Origin: Fontibacterium sp040404065
GTDB taxonomy: Bacteria; Pseudomonadota; Alphaproteobacteria; Pelagibacterales; Pelagibacteraceae
Strand: one strand, 5' to 3'
Length of the DNA: 64,000 nt
Assembly (NCBI GenBank): GCA_040404065.1
Contig: JBBAJM010000001.1
The position numbers and the translations under genes are program-made. Shown piece after piece: positions 25,749-35,472 of the stretch. Each line of letters starts with the position of its first letter. The first letter of the stretch is position 1. Under the pieces are notes generated by a model. That model had not been told where the DNA came from, ran no database searches, and saw only the letters and a list, made by a program, of their open reading frames with translations.

Positions 25749-26732
25749 ATGTCTATTAACGAATATAAATTTGAAATAACCGAAGAAAAAAATAATACAA
25801 GGTTAGATTCCACGCTTGCAATTTTAATTCCGGAAATCAGCAGAACAAGAATTAAAAATATTATTAATGATGGATTTGTTAAAATTAATAAAATTAAAAT
25901 AATTCAACCTTCAATTAAAATTAAAACTTCTGATATTGTTGAGGTTGAAATTCCAGAACCAAAGGAAGTTAATATTTCAGCAAAAGATATTAAACTAGAC
26001 ATTCGTTACGAAGATGCCGACCTGTTAATAGTTAATAAATCTCCTGAAATGGTTGTTCATCCTGGTGCGGGTAATTTTAATAATACATTAGTGAATGCGC
26101 TTATGTTTCATTGCAAAAACAAACTTTCAACTATCGGTGGAGAATTAAGACCTGGAATAGTTCATAGAATTGATAAAGGCACGAGTGGTCTTCTGGTGGT
26201 TGCAAAGAGTGATAACGCGCATATTTTTTTATCTAAACAATTTGCAGAACACACAATTAAAAGAGTTTATGAAGTTCTTGTTTACGGAAGATTAAAACCA
26301 AGTTCTGGTCAAATTGCTTCAATGATAGGAAGAAGCAGATTTAATAGAAAAAAAATGAGCGTTAATACTTCTAGAGGAAAAGACGCTGTCACAAATTATA
26401 TAACTATAGAGTTTTTTACTGGAAAAAAAATTCCCGACATGAGCTTTCTTGAATGTAGGTTAGAAACTGGAAGAACTCATCAAATTCGTGTTCACCTTTC
26501 TTCTCATGGTAATCCCATTATTGGCGACCAAATTTATGGTAAACAAAATAAATTTATCAGAGATATTGATCCAGATTTTAAAGAATTATTAGAAGGATTT
26601 AAAAGACAAGCACTACATGCAAAATCTATTGGCTTCATTCATCCAACTACAAAAAAAGAAATGGAATTTGAATGTGAAAAACCAAAAGATTTTGAAAACC
26701 TATTAAAAACTATTAAAAAGCTTAAGTTTTAA
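25749..26732 (+). CDS. rluD: Large-subunit ribosomal RNA pseudouridine synthase, RluD type
   Basis: The enzyme isomerises uridines in 23S rRNA. It has an N-terminal S4-like domain (TRLDSTLAILIPEISRTRI, residues 17-35), then the RluA-family catalytic motif HRIDKGTSGLLV with Asp142, and RTHQIRVHLSSHGNPI. At 327 residues with an S4 domain and the family form VHPGAGN it matches RluD better than RluC or RluA, though target sites cannot be proven from sequence. It begins 12 bases after the tRNA. Confidence 0.92.
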   Translation: MSINEYKFEITEEKNNTRLDSTLAILIPEISRTRIKNIINDGFVKINKIKIIQPSIKIKTSDIVEVEIPEPKEVNISAKDIKLDIRYEDADLLIVNKSPEMVVHPGAGNFNNTLVNALMFHCKNKLSTIGGELRPGIVHRIDKGTSGLLVVAKSDNAHIFLSKQFAEHTIKRVYEVLVYGRLKPSSGQIASMIGRSRFNRKKMSVNTSRGKDAVTNYITIEFFTGKKIPDMSFLECRLETGRTHQIRVHLSSHGNPIIGDQIYGKQNKFIRDIDPDFKELLEGFKRQALHAKSIGFIHPTTKKEMEFECEKPKDFENLLKTIKKLKF

Positions 26733-26749
26733 TATCTTGTTATAAAAGT

Positions 26750-26755
26750 TATAAT
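26750..26755 (+). promoter_or_regulatory. Possible -10 element upstream of rpoH
   Basis: A perfect TATAAT lies 15 bases before the rpoH ATG in the 38-base gap after rluD. The segment 17 bases further upstream is AT-rich (TTTTAA) and only a weak -35, and the start would leave a very short leader, so this is tentative. Confidence 0.35.
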
Positions 26756-26770
26756 CACTACATAAATATC

Positions 26771-27670
26771 ATGGATAAAATTGAAAAACATTCCAATCTT
26801 CCAACGCTTACACCTGAGGGAAGTTTAAATTCTTATTTATTAAAGATCAGAAAATTTCCAATGCTAGAGCCTGAGCAAGAATATATTCTTGCAAAGAATT
26901 GGCGCGAAAAAGGTGACAGAGAGTCAGCCCATACCTTAGTCACAAGTCACTTACGATTAGTTGCAAAAATCGCTATGGGTTACAGAGGTTATGGTCTTCC
27001 CGTTGGAGAATTAATATCTGAGGGTAATATTGGATTGATGCAAGCCGTAAAAAAATTTGATCCAGAGCGAGGCTTTAGACTTGCTACTTATGCTATGTGG
27101 TGGATTAAAGCATCTATTCAAGAATACATTTTAAGATCATGGAGTTTGGTTAAAATTGGAACAACCGCTGCACAAAAAAAATTATTTTTTAATCTTAGAA
27201 AACTTAAAGGGCAAATTTTTGCAATTGAAAGTGGAGATATGACACCTGCTCATGTTAAAGAAATCGCCAATAGATTAGACGTTAATGAAGATGAAGTTGT
27301 TTCGATGAATAGACGAATGGCAGGACAAGAACAATCTCTAAATGCTAAAGTTTCCGATGAAGAACAAAGCGGTCAGTGGCAAGATTGGCTTGTAGATGAA
27401 AATGCTGATCAAGAACTTTTGATATCTCAACGTCAAGAATTAGATCAAAAACACGCTTTATTACAAACAGCTTTAAAAGTTTTAGATGAAAGAGAAAAAG
27501 AAATTTTATACGACAGAAAACTGATTGATGAACCAAAAACTTTAGAAGAATTAAGTCAAAAATATAAAATTAGTAGAGAAAGAGTAAGACAAATTGAAAA
27601 CAGAGCTTTTGAAAAAGTTCAAAAAGCAATGTTAGAAAATATTAAAACAAAACCTTTCATTACGCATTAA
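26771..27670 (+). CDS. rpoH: RNA polymerase sigma-32 factor
   Basis: RpoH directs heat-shock transcription. Region 2 shows TSHLRLVAKIAMGYRGYGLPVGELISEGNIGLMQAVKKFD-type sequence with the RpoH-specific RpoH box KKLFFNLRKLKGQ (about residues 136-148), absent from RpoD. Region 4 has EREKEILYDRKL and the HTH ISRERVRQIENRAFEKV. Length 299 is typical for alphaproteobacteria. Its 3' end overlaps the convergent purA gene by 11 bases. Confidence 0.96.
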   Translation: MDKIEKHSNLPTLTPEGSLNSYLLKIRKFPMLEPEQEYILAKNWREKGDRESAHTLVTSHLRLVAKIAMGYRGYGLPVGELISEGNIGLMQAVKKFDPERGFRLATYAMWWIKASIQEYILRSWSLVKIGTTAAQKKLFFNLRKLKGQIFAIESGDMTPAHVKEIANRLDVNEDEVVSMNRRMAGQEQSLNAKVSDEEQSGQWQDWLVDENADQELLISQRQELDQKHALLQTALKVLDEREKEILYDRKLIDEPKTLEELSQKYKISRERVRQIENRAFEKVQKAMLENIKTKPFITH

Positions 27671-28949
27671 AAGGATCTTCAACAAAAATCGTATCATCTC
27701 TTTCAGGACTTGTTGAAATACTTCCAATTTTAACACCAATAAAATCTTCAATCGCTGCAATATAAATTTTTGCTTTTTCAGGAAGCTCTTTATAATTTCT
27801 TATTCCTTTTGTCTCTGATTTCCAGCCTTCAAAAGTTTTATAAATTGGTTGCACTGCAAATTGATCATCTGATGCACTTGGAAAATAATCGATCTCTTTT
27901 CCATTTAATTTGTAACCAACGCAAAATTTAATTTCATCTAAGGTATCTAAAACGTCTAACTTAGTTAGTGCTATGCCAGTAATTCCAGAAATGGTTGCAG
28001 ACTGCTTAACAAGCACACCATCAAACCAACCACATCTTCTTTTTCTATTAGTAACAGTTCCAAACTCATGACCTCTTTGACCAATTAATTCTCCTGTCGC
28101 ATCTTTAAGTTCTGTCGGAAAAGGACCTTCGCCTACTCTAGTTGTGTAAGCTTTTGTAATTCCAAGCACATAATCAATTGTTTTTGGACCGCATCCTGTA
28201 CCAACGGACGCTGTTCCAGCTACTGTATTAGATGAAGTAACATAAGGATAAGTTCCATGATCTACATCAAGTAATATTCCCTGTGCACCTTCAAATAATA
28301 TTTTTTTATTTAATTTTTGATATTCTGCAATTTTTTTCCAAACAGGCTGAGAAAATTTTAATATTTTAGGTGCTATTTTTAATAACTCTTCGATTAATTC
28401 GTCCGATTTATATATTTTCTTTTTTAGTCCTTTTCTAATCGCATTATGATGCTCTAAGATAACTTCTAATCTTTTTTCTAGATTTGATTTTGAGCTAAGA
28501 TCCATAACTCTAATAGAACGTCTACCAATTTTATCTTCGTAAGCAGGTCCTATTCCTCTTCTCGTAGTTCCAATTTTAGATTTTGCTGCATCTTCTCTGA
28601 TCTCATCCATTTCTTTGTGAAAAGGAAGAATTAAAGTTGCTGTTTCAGAAATAATTAAATTATTTTCATTAACATCAATTCCTTTTTTTTTAATATCTTC
28701 GATTTCTTCTAATAGAGCCCAAGGATCTATAACAACTCCATTACCAATAATTGAAATTTTGTCTCCTCTAACTATTCCTGAGGGTAACAATTTTAATTTA
28801 AAAACTTTTCCATTGATAACTAATGTGTGACCAGCATTATGGCCTCCTTGGAATCTTATAACAACATCGGCCTGCTCTGAAAGCCAATCCACAATCTTCC
28901 CTTTGCCCTCATCACCCCACTGAGAGCCTACAACTACAACGTTTGTCAT
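27660..28949 (-). CDS. purA: Adenylosuccinate synthetase
   Basis: PurA couples IMP and aspartate with GTP to give adenylosuccinate. The N-terminal P-loop GSQWGDEGKGKIVDWLSEQ (residues 8-26), QGGHNAGHT with the catalytic His, RRGIGPAYEDK, and FEGAQGILLDVDHGTYP are all present, with TRVGEGPFPTE later. Length 429 is standard. The gene is transcribed towards rpoH and the two coding regions share 11 bases at their stops. Confidence 0.98.
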   Translation of the reverse strand: MTNVVVVGSQWGDEGKGKIVDWLSEQADVVIRFQGGHNAGHTLVINGKVFKLKLLPSGIVRGDKISIIGNGVVIDPWALLEEIEDIKKKGIDVNENNLIISETATLILPFHKEMDEIREDAAKSKIGTTRRGIGPAYEDKIGRRSIRVMDLSSKSNLEKRLEVILEHHNAIRKGLKKKIYKSDELIEELLKIAPKILKFSQPVWKKIAEYQKLNKKILFEGAQGILLDVDHGTYPYVTSSNTVAGTASVGTGCGPKTIDYVLGITKAYTTRVGEGPFPTELKDATGELIGQRGHEFGTVTNRKRRCGWFDGVLVKQSATISGITGIALTKLDVLDTLDEIKFCVGYKLNGKEIDYFPSASDDQFAVQPIYKTFEGWKSETKGIRNYKELPEKAKIYIAAIEDFIGVKIGSISTSPERDDTIFVEDPFNA

Positions 28950-28990
28950 AAGTAAATTTGTTTTAGGTCCGCTATAAAGATCTAAATTAT

Positions 28991-29785
28991 TTATTTTAAT
29001 AAAGCCATATGATTAATTGGCCCGTGTCCTCTTCCAAATCTTGGGTTTAACAAGATTGCTTTGTGCACATATTGAATTGCGCGTCTGCACGATTCGTTCA
29101 TACTATAATTTTTTGAAATAAAAGAAGCAATTGCACTTGATAACGTACAGCCTGTGCCGTGGGTATTTTTCGTTTTAATTTTTTTATTTTTAAAAATTTT
29201 AATACTTTTTTTTGAGATCAAAACATCTTCAACGAAAGATTTGTCAGCATGACCGCCTTTTAAAAGCACAAATTTCGGTCCAAGTTTTAAAATTTCTTTA
29301 CCAGCTTGAATCATATCATCTAAAGTTTCAATTTTTTTTTTAGCTAAAGTTTCAGCTTCTGGAATATTAGGTGTTACTAATAATGCGTAAGGTAATAATT
29401 TTTTTCTTAAATAATTAACTGAACTATTACTAATCAATCGATGACCGCCCTTTGCAACCATCACAGGGTCTATGATTATATTTTTTAATTTATGTTTCTT
29501 AATGGCCTTAATGACTTCTTTGATAACTCCAACGTTATGAAGCATGCCAATTTTTATAGAATCTGGCTTTATATCCTGAACTGAAAATGAGATTTGATTG
29601 AAAATTTCTTTTACAGGAACTGCAACAATTGATTTTACACCGGTAGTATTTTGAGCTGTAATTGCAGTAATTGCAGTCATTGCGTACACACCTAGAGAAG
29701 TTGCTGTTTTAATGTCTGCTTGAATCCCAGCTCCACCACTAGAATCTGAACCAGCAATAATGAGTAATTTAGAGTTTAATTTCAA
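28991..29785 (-). CDS. thiD: Hydroxymethylpyrimidine/phosphomethylpyrimidine kinase
   Basis: ThiD phosphorylates HMP and HMP-P in thiamine synthesis. The ribokinase-fold start IAGSDSSGGAGIQADIKTA (residues 10-28) and the C-terminal anion-hole motif NTHGTGCTLSSAIASF (about 207-222) with catalytic Cys are clear. Length 264 residues. It lies 2 bases after glmM in the minus-strand operon. thiE is separate at 48609. thiC is not in this window, which would fit the known SAR11 need for external HMP-type precursor if it is absent from the genome. Confidence 0.95.
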   Translation of the reverse strand: MKLNSKLLIIAGSDSSGGAGIQADIKTATSLGVYAMTAITAITAQNTTGVKSIVAVPVKEIFNQISFSVQDIKPDSIKIGMLHNVGVIKEVIKAIKKHKLKNIIIDPVMVAKGGHRLISNSSVNYLRKKLLPYALLVTPNIPEAETLAKKKIETLDDMIQAGKEILKLGPKFVLLKGGHADKSFVEDVLISKKSIKIFKNKKIKTKNTHGTGCTLSSAIASFISKNYSMNESCRRAIQYVHKAILLNPRFGRGHGPINHMALLK

Positions 29786-29787
29786 TT

Positions 29788-31119
29788 TTAATTAAATATA
29801 ATTTTTTTAACTTCTAACAAAGTGTCTTTTATTAATTTCTGATTTGAACTTTCTACCATTATCCTAACTATATTTTCAGTTCCTGATTTTCTAACAAGTA
29901 ATCTACCTTCACTTTTTAAGCCTTTGTTAATTTTTTCAATTTTTTGTTTAATAGTTTTGTTATCTACAATTGTTTTGTCTTTGACTTTGATATTTTCTAA
30001 AACCTGAGGTACTTTTTTAAATACAGAAAACAATTTACTAGCTTTGCCGTTATTTTTTAAAGCATTTAAAACTTCTAAAGAAACTAACAACCCATCTCCT
30101 GTTGTTGCTAAATTTCCAAGTATAATATGCCCTGATTGTTCACCACCTAGATTATATTTTAAACTATTCATTTTTTCTTTTACATACCGATCTCCTACAT
30201 TTGCTCTATAAAATTTAATATTATTATTCTTAAAATAATTTTCTAATCCTAAATTAGTCATTAGAGTTCCAACCACTCCACCTTTTAAAATTTTTTTCTT
30301 TTTCCAGTGTTTTGCAATCATTGCAACGATCTGATCACCATCAATTAAATCTCCTTTTTCATCACACATAATAACTCGGTCGGCATCACCATCGAACGCT
30401 ATCCCAATATCCGCTTTATGCTGCTTTACTGATCTTTGAATAAGCTCAGGATGAGTTGATCCACAATCTTTATTAATATTAAATCCATCTGGGTTAATGC
30501 CTATGGCAACAACTTCAGCTCCTAGTTCTCTAAGTAAAGCTGGAGCAGATTTATAAGAAGCTCCATTGGCGCAATCTAAGAATATTTTTATTCCTGATAA
30601 ATTAAATGATCTTGGAAAGAAGTTTTTTAATACTTCTGTATATCTTTCCGTCGCATCTTCAATTCTTTTAGCTCTGCCAATTAAATTTGGCTTTAATAAA
30701 TATTTTTGAACTTTTCCATCAATTAATTTTTCAATTTTTTTTTCAACCTTATCCGACAATTTCATACCGTCAGGTCCGAAAAGTTTTAATCCATTGTCAG
30801 TATGAATGTTATGAGAAGCAGTTAACATAATTCCTAAATCCGCTTTCATTGATTTTGTTAACATCGCAAGTCCATTTGTTGGAAGAGGTCCTAAAAGCAA
30901 AACATCCATTCCAGAAGATATAAGACCTGACACTAAAGCTGGCTCAAGCATGTAACCAGACAAACGAGTATCTTTAGCAATGATAGCTTTGTGACGTTGT
31001 TTATTTTTATTTGAAAAATAAGTGCCTGTAGCAAGGCCGAACTTGAAGAACATTTCTCCTGTGATATTGCCCTTATTAACTTCTCCTCGAATACCGTCTG
31101 TACCAAAATATTTTTTCAT
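29788..31119 (-). CDS. glmM: Phosphoglucosamine mutase
   Basis: GlmM interconverts glucosamine 6- and 1-phosphate for UDP-GlcNAc, peptidoglycan and LPS. FGTDGIRGEVN (residues 5-15), the phosphoserine loop MLTASHNIHTDNGLK (Ser102), the metal-binding DGDADR motif and the C-terminal phosphate-binding RKSGTENIVRIM are visible. Length 443. Its ATG overlaps the folP stop by one base. Confidence 0.96.
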   Translation of the reverse strand: MKKYFGTDGIRGEVNKGNITGEMFFKFGLATGTYFSNKNKQRHKAIIAKDTRLSGYMLEPALVSGLISSGMDVLLLGPLPTNGLAMLTKSMKADLGIMLTASHNIHTDNGLKLFGPDGMKLSDKVEKKIEKLIDGKVQKYLLKPNLIGRAKRIEDATERYTEVLKNFFPRSFNLSGIKIFLDCANGASYKSAPALLRELGAEVVAIGINPDGFNINKDCGSTHPELIQRSVKQHKADIGIAFDGDADRVIMCDEKGDLIDGDQIVAMIAKHWKKKKILKGGVVGTLMTNLGLENYFKNNNIKFYRANVGDRYVKEKMNSLKYNLGGEQSGHIILGNLATTGDGLLVSLEVLNALKNNGKASKLFSVFKKVPQVLENIKVKDKTIVDNKTIKQKIEKINKGLKSEGRLLVRKSGTENIVRIMVESSNQKLIKDTLLEVKKIIFN

Positions 31120-32183
31120 TATGACTTTAAAAATTGTGAGTAAACATTAAGAGCCTCTCTTGTTTCTTGTATATCATGAACTCTGAATAGCTGAATACCT
31201 TGTAAATAAGAATGCAAAACTGAGGCTATGGAACCACCCAATCTTTGTGGATTGTCTTTTTCGCCCATAATTTTTCCTATAAAACTTTTTCTAGATGCTC
31301 CAATCATAATTGGATAACCCAAACTATGAAATAAAGAGATTTTAGAAATAATTTGTAAATTATGGTCTAAAGTTTTTCCAAATCCAATTCCTGGATCAAC
31401 AATAATTTGCTCATCTTTAATTCCATTGTCTTTTAAAAATTTAATTTTATTTTCGAAATAATCATAAATATCTAACAACACATTATTATAAGTTGGGTTG
31501 TCCTGCATACTCTCTGGTGTGCCTTGTGAATGATTTAAAATAATAGGCTTGTTAGAATTTTTAATCACTTGATAAGATTCATTGTCAAAATCTAAAGCAG
31601 AAACATCATTCAATATATCGACACCTATACTAACGCCATGCTGCATGACTTTTGATTTTCTTGTATCTAAAGAAACTAACTGATTTGGATATCTTTTTTT
31701 TATAAGCTGAATGATTTCTGAAACTCTTGAAATTTCTTCCTGTTCATTAATATTTTTTGCTCCAGGTCTAGTTGACTCTCCGCCAACATCAATAATGTGT
31801 GCGCCAGAATCAATCATGTGTTTTACATGATCGATGGCTCTGATAGCATTATTATATTTTCCTCCATCGGAGAAACTGTCAGGCGTGACATTTAAGACTC
31901 CCATTAAAATAGGATTTGTATGATCCAAATTTAAAATATTATTTCTTTTAAAAGAAATTTTATTTAAATCTAAATCAATTTTATCTCTAAAATTTATTTT
32001 TTCTAATTCTTCCACATTGTACTCTTCAACTGAATTACTTTCTGATTGTCTTGTTAAAATTTCAACAGATAAAAAAGCTGCATTTTCTAAGCCACAAAGA
32101 GATCTGGCTTTTTTTTGATCAAGAAAAAATTTTGCTTTTTGGCCAAAAACAATGTTGGTTGGCCTAACGTAAATACTCTTCAT
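31119..32183 (-). CDS. folP: Dihydropteroate synthase
   Basis: FolP condenses pABA with the pterin pyrophosphate in folate synthesis. Catalytic-domain motifs: ILMGVLNVTPDSFSDGGK (about residues 91-108), GAHIIDVGGESTRPGA, VSLDTRKSKVM and IIVDPGIGFGKT. At 354 residues it is longer than the 270-290 of E. coli or Gram-positive enzymes because of an N-terminal part of about 85 residues starting YVRPTNIVFGQKA; similar extensions occur in alphaproteobacterial FolP. The gene sits between ftsH and glmM. Confidence 0.95.
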   Translation of the reverse strand: MKSIYVRPTNIVFGQKAKFFLDQKKARSLCGLENAAFLSVEILTRQSESNSVEEYNVEELEKINFRDKIDLDLNKISFKRNNILNLDHTNPILMGVLNVTPDSFSDGGKYNNAIRAIDHVKHMIDSGAHIIDVGGESTRPGAKNINEQEEISRVSEIIQLIKKRYPNQLVSLDTRKSKVMQHGVSIGVDILNDVSALDFDNESYQVIKNSNKPIILNHSQGTPESMQDNPTYNNVLLDIYDYFENKIKFLKDNGIKDEQIIVDPGIGFGKTLDHNLQIISKISLFHSLGYPIMIGASRKSFIGKIMGEKDNPQRLGGSIASVLHSYLQGIQLFRVHDIQETREALNVYSQFLKS

Positions 32184-32198
32184 ATGGAAAAGCTGTGA

Positions 32199-34094
32199 TT
32201 AACTTTGGGTCTTGGGCTTTAAGCCTATTGATCCTAAAGCGCTACCTAATTTCTTATTAGATATACTTTCTTCTTTTGAAGAAACGCGTTTTGGATAAAT
32301 ATTTTCAAAAATTATTTTTTTTATCTCTTCTCCAGATAATGTTTCGTACTCTAATAAAGCTTTTGCAACTTTATGAAGATCGTCAACTTTTTCTGTTAAT
32401 ATTATTTTAGCTCTATCATATCCTGATTGAACAATTTTTTTTACTTCAGAGTCTATTTTTTTAGCTGTGTCTTCAGAAACATGTTGTTGTCTTGAAACAG
32501 ATCTTCCTAAAAATACTTCTTCTTCATTTTCTTGATAAGCAATAGGTCCTAATTGATCACTCATTCCATATCTTGTGACCATATTTTTAGCCATTTTTGT
32601 AACCATTTCAATATCTGATGAAGCCCCTGAAGTTACTTTGTCATAACCAAAAATTAACTCTTCCGCTATTCTTCCACCCATCGCAACTGAAATATCTCCG
32701 AACATTTTTTCTCTCGTAACAGACAATTGGTCTCTCTCTGGAAGTCTCATTACCATTCCTAAAGCTCGGCCTCTTGGAATGATCGTTGCTTTGTGAATTG
32801 GATCTGAAGTATTTTCATTTAAAGCCACAATAGCATGACCGCCTTCATGGTAAGCTGTTAAAGTTTTTTCTTCTTCAGTCATAACCATTGATTTTCTTTC
32901 AGCTCCCATCATTACCTTATCTTTTGCTTCTTCAAGATCTGACATAGTCACAATTCTTTTATTTTTTCTTGCAGCTAATAAAGCAGATTCGTTTACAATG
33001 TTCGCAAGGTCAGCGCCCGAAAATCCAGGAGTTCCTCTTGCTATAACTTTAGGATTTACATCAGGACCTGTTGTAATTTTTTTCAAATGTACTTTTAAGA
33101 TAGCTTCTCTTCCAATAATGTCAGGATTTGAAACTATCACTTGTCTATCAAAACGACCTGGTCTTAATAACGCTGGATCTAAAACGTCTGGTCTGTTTGT
33201 TGCGGCAATTAAAATAACTCCTTCGTTAGTTTCAAAACCATCCATCTCGACAAGTAATTGGTTTAAAGTTTGTTCTCTTTCATCGTTGCCCCCACCTAAC
33301 CCGGCTCCTCTGCTTCTGCCAACGGCATCAATCTCATCAATAAATATAATACAAGGAGCACTCTTCTTTCCCTGCTCAAACATATCTCTAACTCTAGATG
33401 CTCCTACTCCAACGAACATCTCTACAAAATCTGAACCTGAAATTGTAAAGAATGGAACATTTGCTTCTCCGGCAACGGCTCTTGCTAATAAAGTTTTGCC
33501 AGTTCCTGGAGGTCCAACAAGCAAAGCTCCTTTTGGAATTCTTCCTCCTAATTTTTGAAATTTTCTAGGGTCTTTTAAAAATTGCACTATCTCTTCTAAC
33601 TCTTCTTTTGCTTCTTCAACTCCAGCAACGTCTTGAAAGGTAACTCGGCCTTGTGCTTCATTTAATAATTTCGCTTTTGATCTTCCAAACCCCATAGCTC
33701 CACCTTTGCCACCTTGCATTTGGCGCATAAAAAAAATCCATACAGCGATAAGTAACAACATTGGAAACCAAGATAATATTATTCCCCATATTGAAGGTCC
33801 TTTTTCTTCACGAGGTCCTGCGGTGATAGAAACTCCTTTGGCAGTTAATTTTTCAACTAAGTTAGGGTAATTTGGAGAGTAAGTTTTAAAACCTTTTCCG
33901 TTTGCAAATGTTCCTGAGATTTCGCTTCCTCTAATATCAACTGAGGTTACATTTCCTTTGTCAACTTCTGTTAAAAAAGAAGAGAAAGGCATATCTGACT
34001 TGCCAGTAATAGAGCCTGGATTTTGAAAAAGATTATAAAGACCTAAAACAAGCAGGACTATAATGCCCCACATCATTAAATTTCGTAAATTCAT
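32199..34094 (-). CDS. ftsH: ATP-dependent zinc metalloprotease FtsH
   Basis: FtsH is a membrane-anchored AAA+ protease that degrades misfolded membrane proteins and regulators such as sigma-32. It has two membrane helices (about residues 7-23 and 104-124) around a periplasmic domain, Walker A GPPGTGKT, Walker B IIFIDEIDAVGR, the second region of homology RPDVLDPALLRPGRFDR and the zinc site HEGGH. Length 631 residues. The neighbouring order tilS-ftsH-folP-glmM is a conserved proteobacterial arrangement. Confidence 0.98.
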   Translation of the reverse strand: MNLRNLMMWGIIVLLVLGLYNLFQNPGSITGKSDMPFSSFLTEVDKGNVTSVDIRGSEISGTFANGKGFKTYSPNYPNLVEKLTAKGVSITAGPREEKGPSIWGIILSWFPMLLLIAVWIFFMRQMQGGKGGAMGFGRSKAKLLNEAQGRVTFQDVAGVEEAKEELEEIVQFLKDPRKFQKLGGRIPKGALLVGPPGTGKTLLARAVAGEANVPFFTISGSDFVEMFVGVGASRVRDMFEQGKKSAPCIIFIDEIDAVGRSRGAGLGGGNDEREQTLNQLLVEMDGFETNEGVILIAATNRPDVLDPALLRPGRFDRQVIVSNPDIIGREAILKVHLKKITTGPDVNPKVIARGTPGFSGADLANIVNESALLAARKNKRIVTMSDLEEAKDKVMMGAERKSMVMTEEEKTLTAYHEGGHAIVALNENTSDPIHKATIIPRGRALGMVMRLPERDQLSVTREKMFGDISVAMGGRIAEELIFGYDKVTSGASSDIEMVTKMAKNMVTRYGMSDQLGPIAYQENEEEVFLGRSVSRQQHVSEDTAKKIDSEVKKIVQSGYDRAKIILTEKVDDLHKVAKALLEYETLSGEEIKKIIFENIYPKRVSSKEESISNKKLGSALGSIGLKPKTQS

Positions 34095-34137
34095 ATTTTA
34101 AAGGTAATGATTATTATAGATTAAACAAGTAGCAATC

Positions 34138-35472
34138 TCAAACAAATCTAAGATAACTAACGCTAAAACTATTGTTTTTAATGTTATATTTTCTATTTTT
34201 AAAATTAAGAAAAGGAACAAATAATAATTCTCCACGAGAGTTCCAAAAAGAAGGTAATGTCTTTTTTGCATGAGCCGGGATTTTTAATCCGTAATCACTG
34301 AATTTATTTTTTCTTAAATATTCAATTCCATTATTTCCTAATTTTTTAACAATTAGTCTTTGCGAATTGTTTAGGTTTCCAAAAACTAAAAAACGATCGT
34401 CCCAATTCTTTCTTTGATGTTTCTTGTTTAAAGTTTCCGTTGGGACATTTCTATCTTCTCTAAAAAATGAAAGTAAATTTTTATTTTTTTCAATTAAACA
34501 TCCGCCAAGTGTTGCGGATTTAAATTTTTTTTGTGATATATTTTTAATTAGAGCATTCAAACCATCAGATCTTGGAGGATAATATTCTCCTGAAACAAAA
34601 TGAATTGCTTTAATAATTATTCTAAAAATAACTTCTTGAGCTTCGTTCTTAAGTATTGATAATTTAATTGTTGAATATCCTTCTTTATAAAAATCTAAAT
34701 ATTTTTTTTGAGATTTAAGCACATAAAAATCTAATGAACTTTTGGCTTTATTCAAATTTTCAATAGTCTTAATGATACGTCTTGGATCCAATCCTTCTTT
34801 TTGTAATTTAGTTTGCATTTTTCTGACACGCACTCTTAAAAATTTATCATTTTTATTTGAAGAATCTTCAACCCATTGAAGATAAGTTTTTTTAGTTACT
34901 TCTAATAATTCTTTTTTAGTAAAATTTAACAAAGGTCTTAAAAGATAAAAATTTTGGCCATACTCGAAAACATTCTGTAATGAAGTTAGTCCTTTAATAC
35001 CACTACCTCTAATTAATCGAATATAAAAATTTTCGACCAAATCATCCTGGTGATGAGCAAGAATAAGAAATTTAATTTTATTTTTAATGCAATATTTTTC
35101 AAATAAATCATATCTTAAATCTCTTGCTTTTTTTTGAATATTAGATGAAAAATTCGCACCTTTGTAAGTTAAAATTTTAGATCCAATATTTTTATCTTTC
35201 AAATTTTTAAGAGTTCTCTTTGCTTCACTTGCAGATTCTTTTCTTAACTTATGATCAATAATTAAAGCTACAAAATTACTATTATTTTCTAGAGCATATA
35301 ATCTGGCAAGAACACTTAAAGCTAAACTATCACTACCTCCTGAAACACCAATGGCAAATTTTGATTTACCCACAAAAGGCAAAATCTTTTCTCTAAATTT
35401 AAAATAAATATGATTTATTTTTTTTTCTTCTAATAACTTTAGATTAACTGCAGTTAAATCTTTTCTTTTCAT
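34138..35472 (-). CDS. tilS: tRNA(Ile)-lysidine synthetase
   Basis: TilS places lysidine on C34 of tRNA-Ile(CAU) so that it reads AUA. The PP-loop ATP motif is FAIGVSGGSDSLAL, followed by LIIDHKLR and the LAHHQDDLVENFYIRLIRGSGIKGL block. I place the start at the ATG at 35472 (MKRKDL); a further in-frame ATG at 35499 would add nine residues and lengthen the overlap with cpoB from 29 to 56 bases. Neither has a clear ribosome site. The C-terminal third is poorly conserved, as is usual. Confidence 0.92.
   Translation of the reverse strand: MKRKDLTAVNLKLLEEKKINHIYFKFREKILPFVGKSKFAIGVSGGSDSLALSVLARLYALENNSNFVALIIDHKLRKESASEAKRTLKNLKDKNIGSKILTYKGANFSSNIQKKARDLRYDLFEKYCIKNKIKFLILAHHQDDLVENFYIRLIRGSGIKGLTSLQNVFEYGQNFYLLRPLLNFTKKELLEVTKKTYLQWVEDSSNKNDKFLRVRVRKMQTKLQKEGLDPRRIIKTIENLNKAKSSLDFYVLKSQKKYLDFYKEGYSTIKLSILKNEAQEVIFRIIIKAIHFVSGEYYPPRSDGLNALIKNISQKKFKSATLGGCLIEKNKNLLSFFREDRNVPTETLNKKHQRKNWDDRFLVFGNLNNSQRLIVKKLGNNGIEYLRKNKFSDYGLKIPAHAKKTLPSFWNSRGELLFVPFLNFKNRKYNIKNNSFSVSYLRFV

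Noticed and set aside
32998..33558. 186-residue plus-strand frame inside ftsH
   Set aside because: It lies wholly antisense to the conserved AAA+ domain of FtsH, has no known motifs and reflects codon bias of the real gene.
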